This document shows positions 30,401 through 37,587 of a stretch of 37,779 nt of DNA, one piece after another. The position numbers and the translations under genes were made by a program. This stretch comes from Desulfamplus sp. GTDB lineage: Bacteria > Desulfobacterota > Desulfobacteria > Desulfobacterales > Desulfobacteraceae. A model generated the notes under the pieces. The model ran no database searches, was not told the DNA's origin, and saw nothing but the letters and a program-made list of their open reading frames with translations. The DNA is taken from positions 1 through 37,779 of the forward strand of contig JADFZO010000023.1 in the NCBI GenBank assembly GCA_015232465.1, read 5' to 3'. Within the stretch, counting starts at the first letter, position 1, and the number at the start of each line of letters is the position of its first letter.

Positions 30401-30490
30401 GAAGAGATTTTAGAGCTTATAAATGATATTGATTATGAGGCTGCTGGCAAGATCGTTAAGAAAATTTTGGCAAAATTTAGAATGGTTTAA
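27479..30490 (+). CDS. Hybrid histidine kinase, coiled coil-PAS-HisKA-HATPase-REC-REC-HPt
   Basis: A soluble 1003-residue phosphorelay kinase without membrane segments. Residues about 15-65 form a charged coiled coil. A PAS domain (65-205) is split by an insert rich in charged residues. HisKA has His237 in SHEIRTP; the HATPase has NLASNAVKFT, DSGIGL and GGTGLGLS. Receiver 1 (475-595) has Asp529, receiver 2 (626-742) has Asp678, and an HPt domain has His837 in RAHTLKG. Asn-rich linker and helical sequence complete the C terminus. Position directly after the hydrogenase genes parallels HoxJ/HupT, the PAS kinases that bind regulatory hydrogenases. A phosphorelay His-Asp-His to the next gene's receiver is the likely output; this is inferred from gene order. 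Confidence 0.9.
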   Translation: MFLPKISTSPTIEYLMAENLMLREEIKVARDAANITAKLVVKQFEETEKMLRKFQRANSERQAVLDGATQLSIIATDLSGTITLFSPGATTLLGYSKDEMVGKCNISALHLEEEILSHGEKLFAFANRDIKRDFSSGVGSDSTQLACFDPIEVFDQYVKQKIFESSYWTYIKKDSSLLPINLSITPFYNARGSLRGYLFTAMDMSSHKIMQRELIEAMKNAEAANASKGDFLARMSHEIRTPMNGVLGMAHLMKKTELSPKQVNYLDKILSSANTLLNLINDILDFSKIDAGKLVIESIDFDLEDVLSHLVNSIGFNAEEKGLEFVFEIDKHVPFNLVGDPLRLGQVLMNLASNAVKFTEHGEIIISVSLDKIKNDDEVTLKFSVQDSGIGLYPEQIEYLFDAFTQADDTITRKYGGTGLGLSICRQLTEMMGGEIWVESNPGKGSNFIFTSKFQLSKSASSHSLAPEELFKGLRALVVDDNETARNVLQSMLESFKMEVDTAQDGSQAIELIDKALKNGRAYHVVLLDWIMPGIDGIETARRIRANAESAKIPAMLMVTANGREEARVEAEQAGLEAFLLKPVYASVMYDTLIEMLNIEFSPTWLKNNKSDDIKASHAMKGLRGKRVLLVEDNSINQEVATEFLKDAGVIVTIASNGLESLNIIDREDSHFDLVLMDIQMPVMDGLEATRKIRCEKNMIDIPIIAMTAHAMAGDRQKSLNAGMNGHISKPVDPIELYNVLSQFIGNKDAGIIQADEGLNLNSSFNPLEKRVDIIANFAFKPVQGIDHKAAIKRLNNKPEMFINVLKDFKKDYADEPERLKSLFRDSNFVDIQMRAHTLKGIAGYMGADELLYKSAKLEDFLKLNEMPQNIEVAPLLEELVKSVEQILESLSQIDEVANIDIDNKEIKAQTNNKNVDYKNICVDNSIDKNSITDDELECLNRFMALLHSGYANALDMVEQIETILKNYGYSGELEEILELINDIDYEAAGKIVKKILAKFRMV

Positions 30491-30532
30491 AAAAGAAGAA
30501 GTTAAAAAAGAGCGTTTTTAAATTTAAATACA

Positions 30533-31471
30533 ATGACAACTCAAACTAAATATAAAGCACGTATTTTAATTGTTGATGATGAGAAGATAAATATCAAAAT
30601 CTTGGTTGATCTTCTAAAAGATGATTACGCTCTTGTTCTTGCAAAAAATGGTGAGCAGGCTTTGAAGTTCTCTTTTCAAAATCCCCCTCCTGATCTTATT
30701 TTGCTTGATGTTGTTATGCATGGAATGGGTGGATATGAGGTTATTAAACAGCTAAAAGAGAGTGATCTTACCAAAGATGTTCCAGTTATTTTCGTTACAG
30801 CTTTAAGTTCAGTAGAAGATGAGGAGCTTGGCTTAAAGTTAGGTGCAGTTGATTACATAACCAAGCCATTTTCACCTCCAATTGTTAAGATGAGGATACG
30901 AAACCATCTTCGTTTTGCACATCAGCACAAACTTCTTGATAGACTTGCCTATCTTGATCCTTTGACTGAAATCTCCAACCGCAGAAGATTTGATGAGGTC
31001 TTTCAAAGAGAGTTTGCCAGATCAACACGCAACAACAATCCGCTATCTATTGGCATGATTGATGTTGATTTTTTCAAACAGTATAATGACCATTATGGTC
31101 ATGCTATGGGGGATCGTGCGCTTCAAAGCATTGCATCAGCACTAAAGTTCTCCCTTAAACGACCAGCAGATATGGTGGCACGTTATGGAGGTGAGGAGTT
31201 TGTGATAATCCTTCCAGAGACTGACTCCACTGCTGCTCATCAACTTGCCGAGAGGAGTCGCACTTCTGTAAGTGCCTTAAATATTGAGCATATCCACTCT
31301 AAAGCCTCTGATGCTGTATCTGTTAGTATTGGAATTGTAACCTTTTACCCTAACAAAATCCTATCAACTACACCTTCAGCTCAAGCTCTGCTGGAGCAGG
31401 CTGATAAAAACCTTTATGTTGCAAAGCAGAACGGCAGAAATAGAGTTGTTGCAACTCTATTTGGTGATTGA
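30533..31471 (+). CDS. Response regulator with diguanylate cyclase output (REC-GGDEF)
   Basis: PleD/WspR-like regulator that should make cyclic di-GMP from two GTP. The N-terminal receiver (9-128) has the acidic pair in VDDE, phosphoacceptor Asp59 and Lys111 in ITKPF. The GGDEF domain (about 140-310) has DPLTEISNRR and the active-site GGEEF at 219-223. The inhibitory I-site RxxD (Arg210-Asp213) sits exactly five residues before it, so product inhibition is expected. It is 42 bp downstream of the hybrid kinase and is the only response regulator nearby, making it the likely recipient of the relay. No clear Shine-Dalgarno precedes the ATG. Confidence 0.92.
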   Translation: MTTQTKYKARILIVDDEKINIKILVDLLKDDYALVLAKNGEQALKFSFQNPPPDLILLDVVMHGMGGYEVIKQLKESDLTKDVPVIFVTALSSVEDEELGLKLGAVDYITKPFSPPIVKMRIRNHLRFAHQHKLLDRLAYLDPLTEISNRRRFDEVFQREFARSTRNNNPLSIGMIDVDFFKQYNDHYGHAMGDRALQSIASALKFSLKRPADMVARYGGEEFVIILPETDSTAAHQLAERSRTSVSALNIEHIHSKASDAVSVSIGIVTFYPNKILSTTPSAQALLEQADKNLYVAKQNGRNRVVATLFGD

Positions 31472-31509
31472 ATTCTAATTTTTATAATTTTAAGGAGATG
31501 TTAAATTTT

Positions 31510-31905
31510 ATGAGAGTAATGGTCCTGTTGGCTCATGGTAGCAGAAAAAAGGAGTCATCTGATGAGATTAAATCTGTTGCAGAGGAGATTGAAAAAGATG
31601 CTATACAAAAGGGTCGGTTTGATATTGTAAAGCCAGCATTTATGCAGTTTTGCAAACCAGATTTTTATCAGGTTATTGAAGAAATTGTAGAAAATATCAA
31701 ATCTAAAACAGATAGCTCTACAAAAAATAGCATAGAGGTTGTTATTCTTCCCTACTTTATCTCAGCAGGCAGCCATGTCTCTGAGGATATTCCAGCACTT
31801 CTCAATGAAGCATCTTTAAAGTATCCAAATATTGTCTTTACAGTAACGCCACATTTAGGAAAATTTCAAGGTTTAAAAGAGCTAATTCTTGATAGGACAG
31901 CTTGA
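31510..31905 (+). CDS. cbiX: Small sirohydrochlorin cobaltochelatase CbiX-like
   Basis: Inserts Co2+ into sirohydrochlorin at the start of the anaerobic cobalamin pathway; close relatives can insert Fe2+ or Ni2+. The 131-residue single-domain form (CbiX-S) is seen mostly in archaea and anaerobes and works as a homodimer. The metal-ligand histidines are in VLLAHGSRK and AGSHVSEDIP. The frame is open from a TTG overlapping the cyclase stop, but the start is placed at ATG 31510 with AAGGAG at 31492-31497. This removes 14 residues unlike any CbiX N terminus. It shares the operon run with cbiD, though it is separated from it by the hydrogenase system. Confidence 0.85.
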   Translation: MRVMVLLAHGSRKKESSDEIKSVAEEIEKDAIQKGRFDIVKPAFMQFCKPDFYQVIEEIVENIKSKTDSSTKNSIEVVILPYFISAGSHVSEDIPALLNEASLKYPNIVFTVTPHLGKFQGLKELILDRTA

Positions 31906-31929
31906 TAATTTGGGGCTATCAGAGATTTT

Positions 31930-32973
31930 ATGGGCTATCAAATAATACTTGCACCAATGCAAGGATATACTGATGCGGTTTTTAGAGATGTCTATTTTCG
32001 CCATTTCACAGGTGTTGATGAGGCTATGTCTCCATTTGTATCAACAATGAGTCAAAAAAAGATAAATCGATCCCAGCTTAAAGATATTCTTCCTGAAAAT
32101 AACCTTAACTGCCCCAACATTATCCCTCAAATGCTTGGCAATGTGGCACAAGATTTTTTATCTCTTGCTTGCCATATTTCAGAGATTGGATATGAGACTA
32201 TAAATTTAAATATGGGTTGCCCTCACTCTAAAGTTGCGAAAAAGAGACGTGGCTCTGGCCTTCTTTCATATCCTGATGTGGTTGATAAGCTCCTTTATGA
32301 TCTTTTTGATGGTTTGAGTAAAGAGCCTTTTAAATGCAAAATCTCAATCAAGGTGCGTCTTGGAAGATACAATAAAGATGAGATATTTGAATTAATCCCA
32401 ATTTTTGAAAAATACCCCTTAGATGAGATTATTCTCCACCCAAGAACAGGTGTTGATATGTATGAGGGTAGGGCTGATATTGATGCCTTTATAAAGGTTG
32501 CAAAAAGCACATCTCACAAGCTGGTTTATAATGGAGATATTACAAGTTTAGCTGTTTTTAAAAATATTACAGATCGCTTAGAAGCTGAATCAATCGAGCC
32601 AATTAGGCGTTTTATGGTTGGCAGAGGCATCTTATCAGACCCATTTTTGCCAGAAGAGATTAAAGCTCATTTTTCTAATAGCAGCAGCACTTTAACTAAA
32701 AATATAGCTTCAAGAGAAGAGAAACTAAAGAGGCTCAAATCGTTCCACGATGATCTTTTTGAGGCATATTCACAAAAATTTTATGGTCCACTTCATGTTA
32801 CTGGTCGCATGAAAGGTTTTTGGACTTATATTGGACCAACATTTTTTGAAAACAAAAAAGGGCTAAAAAAGATTTTAAAGGCAAAAAACAGAGACCACTA
32901 CAAAGATGTGGTTGATAGTTTTTTTGATGAGGTGTTGTCACTTTTTACTTCAACTTCAAAGGAGGAAATTTAA
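31930..32973 (+). CDS. tRNA-dihydrouridine synthase
   Basis: FMN-dependent enzyme that reduces specific uridines in tRNA. The 347 residues have the N-terminal APMQGYTD, the catalytic Cys97 in NLNMGCPHSKV, LHPRTGVDMYEG with the phosphate-binding Arg, YNGDI and MVGRGILSDP. The C-terminal helical tRNA-binding domain is present. The subfamily (DusA, B or C) cannot be assigned by eye. It starts 24 bp after cbiX and overlaps the rhodanese gene by one base (TAATG). Confidence 0.9.
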   Translation: MGYQIILAPMQGYTDAVFRDVYFRHFTGVDEAMSPFVSTMSQKKINRSQLKDILPENNLNCPNIIPQMLGNVAQDFLSLACHISEIGYETINLNMGCPHSKVAKKRRGSGLLSYPDVVDKLLYDLFDGLSKEPFKCKISIKVRLGRYNKDEIFELIPIFEKYPLDEIILHPRTGVDMYEGRADIDAFIKVAKSTSHKLVYNGDITSLAVFKNITDRLEAESIEPIRRFMVGRGILSDPFLPEEIKAHFSNSSSTLTKNIASREEKLKRLKSFHDDLFEAYSQKFYGPLHVTGRMKGFWTYIGPTFFENKKGLKKILKAKNRDHYKDVVDSFFDEVLSLFTSTSKEEI

Positions 32974-33305
32974 TGGAGAATATTATCAAACCAGAGGAAT
33001 TAAAATCTATTATTGATGAAAAGAATAGTAAAGCAAATCAAGATATTATGATTCTTGATGTGAGACGGAAATCTGATTATGATTCAGAACCAAACATGAT
33101 TTCAGGAGCAACATGGCAAGACCCTGAACAAATTGACAACTGGAGTAAGAGTATCCCTGAAAACAAACAGGTAGTTATCTATTGCGTAAAAGGTGGCTCT
33201 GTCAGTAAATCTGTCTCAGAATATCTAAATAACAAACAAATCAAAACTTCCTATTTGGAAGGTGGAATAAAAGCATGGAGAGATTTTGGAGGTGAAACAA
33301 ATTAA
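32973..33305 (+). CDS. Single-domain rhodanese-like protein
   Basis: A 110-residue sulfurtransferase-type domain. The active-site Cys71 is in VIYCVKGGSVSKS, preceded by the ILDVRRKSDY segment. The active-site loop has the length expected for a sulfur-handling rhodanese rather than a phosphatase. No signal peptide, so cytoplasmic. It overlaps the stop of the dihydrouridine synthase gene, with AAGGAGG upstream. Upstream co-expression suggests tRNA thiolation or sulfur relay as possible roles, but nothing in the sequence decides this. Confidence 0.85.
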   Translation: MENIIKPEELKSIIDEKNSKANQDIMILDVRRKSDYDSEPNMISGATWQDPEQIDNWSKSIPENKQVVIYCVKGGSVSKSVSEYLNNKQIKTSYLEGGIKAWRDFGGETN

Positions 33306-33655
33306 TAAGATCGAGATTAAAAAATTTAGAAGAGAGATCACGCTTCTTTTTGCTGCCCGTATTGTAAGACCTTTTGCTTTCCGATAGCTCTTACAATAAC
33401 AGCATGGGGCTTCATAGTTCAAAAAAGATAGTTATAAAACTTAGTGCTCTGTTTGCTTTAGATGCTTTTGCAGGTGGTTTTATTGTTCAGAGCATGATGG
33501 CATACTGGTTTTATATAAAATTTGATATTGATACAGCAGTTCTTGGCAGTATCTTTTTTAGTGCTCCTTTTTTTCTGGCTGGCGGATTGAAAATAATCTA
33601 TGATTTAGCTTTGTATCGTAGTTTTAAGAGTATCAAGCCTCCTGAAGAGTGGTGA
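33292..33655 (+). pseudogene. Remnant of an MFS transporter gene
   Basis: Three pieces of one major facilitator transporter survive. From a GTG at 33292 the frame reads a charged N terminus, then EITLLFAARIVRPFAF, typical of the first membrane segment in MFS drug or sugar transporters, and ends at TAG 33385-33387. From about 33417 another frame encodes KLSALFALDAFAGGFIVQS and on to GSIFF, matching the start of the second six-helix half. It is then joined directly to GGLKIIYDLALYRSFK..KPPEEW, which looks like an MFS C terminus. Roughly 300 residues are missing, so the gene is dead through at least two internal deletions. The 93-residue ORF at 33374-33655 is not a real small protein. The remaining stretch to 33728 holds no gene. 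Confidence 0.78.
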
Positions 33656-33678
33656 AATACTAAAAATTCACTCTAATT

Positions 33679-33684
33679 TATAAT
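33679..33684 (+). promoter_or_regulatory. Candidate -10 element before the DUF3786 gene
   Basis: A perfect TATAAT lies 44 bp before the ATG of the DUF3786 gene, after the transporter remnant. No good -35 hexamer is seen 16-19 bp upstream, so this is only a candidate for the promoter of the DUF3786-phosphoesterase-purH run. Confidence 0.3.
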
Positions 33685-33728
33685 AGTATAGAGAATGATG
33701 TATCATAAACTAAATATGAGGCAGGAAT

Positions 33729-34334
33729 ATGACAGAAGAGAGATATGCAGTTGATGATATAAATTTTAAAGAGTTGGCAGAGCTAAATCCAGAAGATGTC
33801 TGCAAACAGGCTTTATGCAGGTATGATGAGATAAAAAAATGTTATACCTTAATTGTGTGGGGTGATCGTTATGAGGTATATCCATACGATTCAAGGGTTG
33901 AGGCTGTTGGTTTTAGCTCTAAAAAGTTGCATGACTATTTTTATATTTTTCTTGTAAATTATCTGATTCAAGCAAAAGATGCTAACCTTTGCAATGAGTG
34001 GATATCTGAAAAAGATATTGCAGGTGGCTCAACTTTTTTTAGAGGACCCCACGAAATTCCAACAAGATTTATTGCATCTTGTTACAGCAAAAATATAGAA
34101 AAATTTAAAAATGTATGTGAAGAGCTTGGAGGCACTCCAATAAACATGGCTGATGCAGCCTACTCATTTGCAATAACACCTCGAATTTTGGTAGCTGTTC
34201 TATTTTGGGACTGTGATGATGATTTTCCTGCTGAGGCAAAGATACTCTTTGACAGATCAATTTCATATTTGGCTTTAGATATTATATTTGCTTTAGCAGT
34301 TGCAATATGTTCAAGATTGGGCAAAAAGGGTTAA
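33729..34334 (+). CDS. DUF3786 domain protein
   Basis: A 201-residue cytoplasmic protein of unknown function. It matches DUF3786, a family found mainly in anaerobes including sulfate reducers. Recognisable are the substrate-independent landmarks YDEIKKCYTLIVWGDRYEVYP, shortened here by the domain's N terminus, FRGPHEIPT in the middle and the DDFPAEAKILFDRS..LALDIIFALA helix at the end. No catalytic motif is obvious. The phosphoesterase gene starts 7 bp downstream, suggesting co-expression. Confidence 0.75.
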   Translation: MTEERYAVDDINFKELAELNPEDVCKQALCRYDEIKKCYTLIVWGDRYEVYPYDSRVEAVGFSSKKLHDYFYIFLVNYLIQAKDANLCNEWISEKDIAGGSTFFRGPHEIPTRFIASCYSKNIEKFKNVCEELGGTPINMADAAYSFAITPRILVAVLFWDCDDDFPAEAKILFDRSISYLALDIIFALAVAICSRLGKKG

Positions 34335-34341
34335 AAAGAGT

Positions 34342-34941
34342 ATGAGATACCTACTTTTTAGCGATATTCACTGTGATAGAGATTTATGCAGCCAGATTGT
34401 TCAAAAGTCAAAACATGCTCATATTGCAATTGGTGCTGGAGATTATGCCATGTTTAGAAAAGGTCTTGATTTGACAATTGAGCGTTTATCTAAAATCAAA
34501 ATACCAGTTGTTTTGGTTCCGGGAAACCATGAAACACTCAACGAGTTGAGAGATGCCTGTAAAATGCTCAATAATTTCCATATCTTGCATGGCACTTCAA
34601 TAAAGATAGATGGCATTACATTTATGGGCATTGGTCATGCAACACCAATAACCCCATTTGTCTCTTGGTCAGTTGATCTTTCAGAAGAGAATGCGTATCA
34701 ACTCTTATCAAAGCCTGATGACAATTTTATATTTATAACCCACTCTCCGCCATTTGGCTTTTTAGATAAGATGGAAAATAACCAGCATATTGGAAGTAAA
34801 AGCATCAAAAGGTTTATTCAAGAGTCTAAACCACTTTTTACTGTGTGTGGTCATATCCATGAGTGTTGGAACAAAGAGGTTAAACTTGATGGTATGCCGC
34901 TAATTAACGCTGGTCCAAAAGGTTATGAATTTAACTATTAA
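34342..34941 (+). CDS. Calcineurin-like metallophosphoesterase
   Basis: Dinuclear-metal phosphoesterase with the full motif set: DIH at 8-10, GAGDY with Asp34, GNHE at 61-64, THSPP and GHIHE near the C terminus. The frame is open from 34300, but that would overlap the DUF3786 gene; ATG 34342 gives MRYLLFSDIH, the normal start of the fold, and 199 residues. Substrate unknown; the family includes phosphodiesterases and phosphoprotein phosphatases. It is followed immediately by the purH pieces. Confidence 0.88.
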   Translation: MRYLLFSDIHCDRDLCSQIVQKSKHAHIAIGAGDYAMFRKGLDLTIERLSKIKIPVVLVPGNHETLNELRDACKMLNNFHILHGTSIKIDGITFMGIGHATPITPFVSWSVDLSEENAYQLLSKPDDNFIFITHSPPFGFLDKMENNQHIGSKSIKRFIQESKPLFTVCGHIHECWNKEVKLDGMPLINAGPKGYEFNY

Positions 34942-34970
34942 TGATAATTTTAAATAAGAAGGGCAAAAAA

Positions 34971-35654
34971 ATGGCAAAAAATGTTGTGGATAAAATTGAT
35001 AATCTTGTAAAAATAGAGACTATTTTGGTAAGTGTATCAGATAAATTTAGGCTTGATAAGTTTATTCCAGCGATTTTAGATGTAAATCCTAAAGTTAGAA
35101 TACTCTCCACAGGTGGGACATATTTGACAATAAAAGAGATTCTAAACAAAGAGAAAATTTTAGATGCAAATCTTTATCAGGTCTCTGACTACACAGGTCA
35201 GCCAGAGACTCAAGGGGGTCTTGTTAAAACTCTTGATTTTAAAATCTATTTAGGGCTTTTAACAGAGACCTACAACCAAGCCCACCAAGACGATCTAAAA
35301 CGGACAGGTGCAGCCCCTATTGATATGGTTGTTGTGAATCTCTACCCATTTAAAGAGACAATTGCAAAGTCTGATGTAACTTGCGAATTGGCAAGGGGAA
35401 ATATAGATATTGGTGGACCAACTATGATTCGGGCATCTGCTAAAAATTTTATTAGGGTGGCATCTGTTGTTGATCCATCTGACTACACATCAATAGTTGA
35501 GAGCATGGAAAAAAATAGTGGTGCTCTAAATCTTGAACTAAGATTTAAACTTGCCCAAAAGGCTTTTGACCACACAGCAGATTATGATAGAGCAATTGCA
35601 GATTATCTTAAAAATATGGCTTTTGAGCAGGTTCAATCTTGCTACAAAATATAA
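34971..35654 (+). CDS. purH: IMP cyclohydrolase (N-terminal half of PurH as a separate protein)
   Basis: Closes FAICAR to IMP, the last step of purine synthesis. The 227 residues match the MGS-like IMP cyclohydrolase domain of PurH: ILVSVSDKFRLDKF, LSTGGT, PETQGGLVKTLD, VVNLYPFKETI and IDIGGPTMIRASAKN. In most bacteria this is fused to the AICAR transformylase; here the chain ends after the domain and the transformylase has its own start 31 bp later. A longer start at 34941 overlaps the previous stop, but AGAAGGG at 34957-34963 favours the ATG at 34971. Confidence 0.9.
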   Translation: MAKNVVDKIDNLVKIETILVSVSDKFRLDKFIPAILDVNPKVRILSTGGTYLTIKEILNKEKILDANLYQVSDYTGQPETQGGLVKTLDFKIYLGLLTETYNQAHQDDLKRTGAAPIDMVVVNLYPFKETIAKSDVTCELARGNIDIGGPTMIRASAKNFIRVASVVDPSDYTSIVESMEKNSGALNLELRFKLAQKAFDHTADYDRAIADYLKNMAFEQVQSCYKI

Positions 35655-35685
35655 ATATCATCACTATTTTTGGAGGATAAAAGAT

Positions 35686-36936
35686 ATGACAAAAGATTTA
35701 AAGCAGATGTACAAAACTGTAATGGACGATCACTTTACACCAGCAATGGAGATTAGCTTTGTTGATGATAAAAAACGCCAAACTCTATTTTACGAAAAGG
35801 TTGCTTGGACAATTGATGGAATCCAAAAGGGTTTGCGATATGGCGAAAATCCAGGGCAGGAGGCAGCACTCTACAAGCTCATAAATGGTAATCTTGTTTT
35901 AGGAGATACGCAAACAATAGCGGCTGGCAAATATATGGTCTCTGATATTGAGCTACTTCAATCTGGCAAACACCCAGGCAAAACAAACCTTACAGATGCT
36001 GATAATGCTTTAAATATTTTGCGATACTTTTCAGCAACACCAGCAGTTGTGATAGTAAAGCATAATAACCCTTGTGGAGCAGCAGTTGCAGATACACTTG
36101 AGGCAGCATACCACAACGCCTACATGGCAGATAGAGTTGCAGCTTTTGGAGGCTGTATTGCTCTAAATCGCCCTATTGATAAGCCAACAGCTCAAGCTAT
36201 TGCCCAGCAGTATGCTGAGGTTGTTGTTGCCCCTGATTTTGAAGATGGAGTTGTTGATATTCTTGCAACTCGAAAAAATCTTAGGGTTATCAGAATCAGA
36301 AATATAGAGAAACTTCAAACATTTATTGGTGAGCGGGTAGTTGACTTTAAAAGCCTTATAGATGGCGGAATTGTTGCTCAATGGTCATTTGCCCCAACTA
36401 CCCTTTCAAAATCTGATATGCAGATTGCACAGAGTGAATATAAGGGAAAAATTTATAGAGTTAATCGTGAGCCAACAGAAAAAGAGTACAGCGATATGCT
36501 ATTTGGCTGGCTTGTGGAGTCTGGCATAACATCAAACTCTGTTATCTATGTTAAAGATGGCGTAACCGTAGGTATTGGCACTGGTGAGCAAGATAGAGTT
36601 GGTGTGGCTGAGATTGCGGTTGATAAAGCGTATCGTAAACTTATGGATAGGTATTCGTTTGAGCGTTATCAGCTCCCTTTTAATCTTCTTAAAGATCAAG
36701 ATAAGATTCAAGAGATAAAGGCAGATGTTGAGGCAGAAAAGGGCGGGCTTATTGGTTCAACTATGGTGAGTGATGCCTTTTTTCCATTTAGAGATGGGAT
36801 TGATGTTGGTCTGCGTCAAGGCGTTAAATCTGTAATACAGCCAGGTGGCTCAATGAATGACTTTGAGGTTATTGAGGCTTGTAACGAAAATGGTGCAACA
36901 ATGGTATATACTGGGCAGAGAAGTTTTAAGCATTGA
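35686..36936 (+). CDS. purH: AICAR transformylase (C-terminal half of PurH as a separate protein)
   Basis: Transfers the formyl group of 10-formyl-tetrahydrofolate to AICAR. The 416 residues show RYGENPGQEAALY, the catalytic KHNNPCGAAV loop (Lys-His), AAFGGCIALNRPID and the end VIQPGGSMNDFEVIEAC. GGAGG lies upstream at 35672-35676; the frame is open from 35551, but that part overlaps the cyclohydrolase gene in another frame. Gene order cyclohydrolase-transformylase matches domain order in fused PurH, so the pair most likely arose by fission, or keeps an unfused state, and should act together. Confidence 0.92.
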   Translation: MTKDLKQMYKTVMDDHFTPAMEISFVDDKKRQTLFYEKVAWTIDGIQKGLRYGENPGQEAALYKLINGNLVLGDTQTIAAGKYMVSDIELLQSGKHPGKTNLTDADNALNILRYFSATPAVVIVKHNNPCGAAVADTLEAAYHNAYMADRVAAFGGCIALNRPIDKPTAQAIAQQYAEVVVAPDFEDGVVDILATRKNLRVIRIRNIEKLQTFIGERVVDFKSLIDGGIVAQWSFAPTTLSKSDMQIAQSEYKGKIYRVNREPTEKEYSDMLFGWLVESGITSNSVIYVKDGVTVGIGTGEQDRVGVAEIAVDKAYRKLMDRYSFERYQLPFNLLKDQDKIQEIKADVEAEKGGLIGSTMVSDAFFPFRDGIDVGLRQGVKSVIQPGGSMNDFEVIEACNENGATMVYTGQRSFKH

Positions 36937-37000
36937 TATAAAATGTTAAGGGGCTGTCCGCTGAAATGCTGGATTAAAACTTTTCAGTTTAAATTCGTAG

Positions 37001-37327
37001 CTATAAGTTAAAAATATTCTTTAATACCGTTTTTATCTGTTCAGTTTCCAAATAACTCAATGTACCTAACAACTTTAGAATATTGACTTTTTCTATTGTA
37101 GCCAGCTTTTCAAGCCGTATATATGATTCTGCAATCAAACCACTTTCTTTCCAATTCTCAATTTTACAGTCTGATTCTGTTGTGTATTGCTGGGTTGTTA
37201 TTCTTGCAACAAGAACATCTTTATCTCCCGAATCATAAAGAATCATAGCAGGTCTTTTTGATAGATTCCGTAAATCAGTATGAGGAAAGCCAACCAGAAT
37301 GACATGTCCAAACTTATAAGCTGTCAT
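37001..37327 (-). CDS. MazF/PemK-like toxin
   Basis: A 108-residue member of the MazF/PemK/CcdB-like fold: FGHVILVGFPHTDL..SKRPAMIL at the N terminus (family usually GDVVLVxFPxTDxxxxKxRPAxVL), RITTQ, and a C-terminal helix ending in LKNIF. Family members are sequence-specific endoribonucleases controlled by an antitoxin. It overlaps the upstream small gene by 14 bp, the usual toxin-antitoxin layout. Its cognate target is unknown. Confidence 0.82.
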   Translation of the reverse strand: MTAYKFGHVILVGFPHTDLRNLSKRPAMILYDSGDKDVLVARITTQQYTTESDCKIENWKESGLIAESYIRLEKLATIEKVNILKLLGTLSYLETEQIKTVLKNIFNL

Positions 37328-37517
37328 ATATAGAATCTTCCTCAGAATATCCGTTGAAAAACTGAGTCATAGTAAAATCATTCCATTCTGTATCCTCGTC
37401 CTCTACAAAAATCATTACTCTGATTTTTGTTGGAGTTTTTAACTTATTCGCTATTTTTAACGGAATGGATAATTGACCATCTGCCATAATAGAAGCATAG
37501 CATTCATAGGCTTTCAT
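37314..37517 (-). CDS. Putative antitoxin of the MazF-like pair
   Basis: A 67-residue protein directly before and overlapping the toxin gene. Its N-terminal half (about MADGQLSIPLKIANKLK) resembles the short beta-strand DNA-binding part of AbrB-like or related small antitoxins, and the acidic C-terminal half (EDEDTEW) suits toxin binding. AGAGGA precedes the ATG. The assignment rests on size, order and the acidic tail more than on recognised family motifs. Confidence 0.62.
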   Translation of the reverse strand: MKAYECYASIMADGQLSIPLKIANKLKTPTKIRVMIFVEDEDTEWNDFTMTQFFNGYSEEDSIYDSL

Positions 37518-37551
37518 TATAATCCTCTTTGTTAATTAGTTTTTACGTTAT

Positions 37552-37561
37552 AGTTGCAACT
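37552..37561. promoter_or_regulatory. Palindrome upstream of the toxin-antitoxin pair
   Basis: A perfect 10-bp palindrome AGTTGCAACT lies 35 bp upstream of the antitoxin start. Its place fits an autoregulatory operator, but short palindromes are common by chance in AT-rich DNA. Confidence 0.25.
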
Positions 37562-37587
37562 CCTATAGAAGAATATAGAAAATTGCA

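Noticed and set aside
33374-33655. Independent small membrane protein
   Set aside because: Its two halves match separated parts of an MFS transporter, so it is a deletion junction in a pseudogene.
36948-36962. GGGGCTGTCC after purH as the terminal repeat of an insertion sequence
   Set aside because: Such ends occur in some insertion sequences, but no matching inverted end or transposase was seen in the window.
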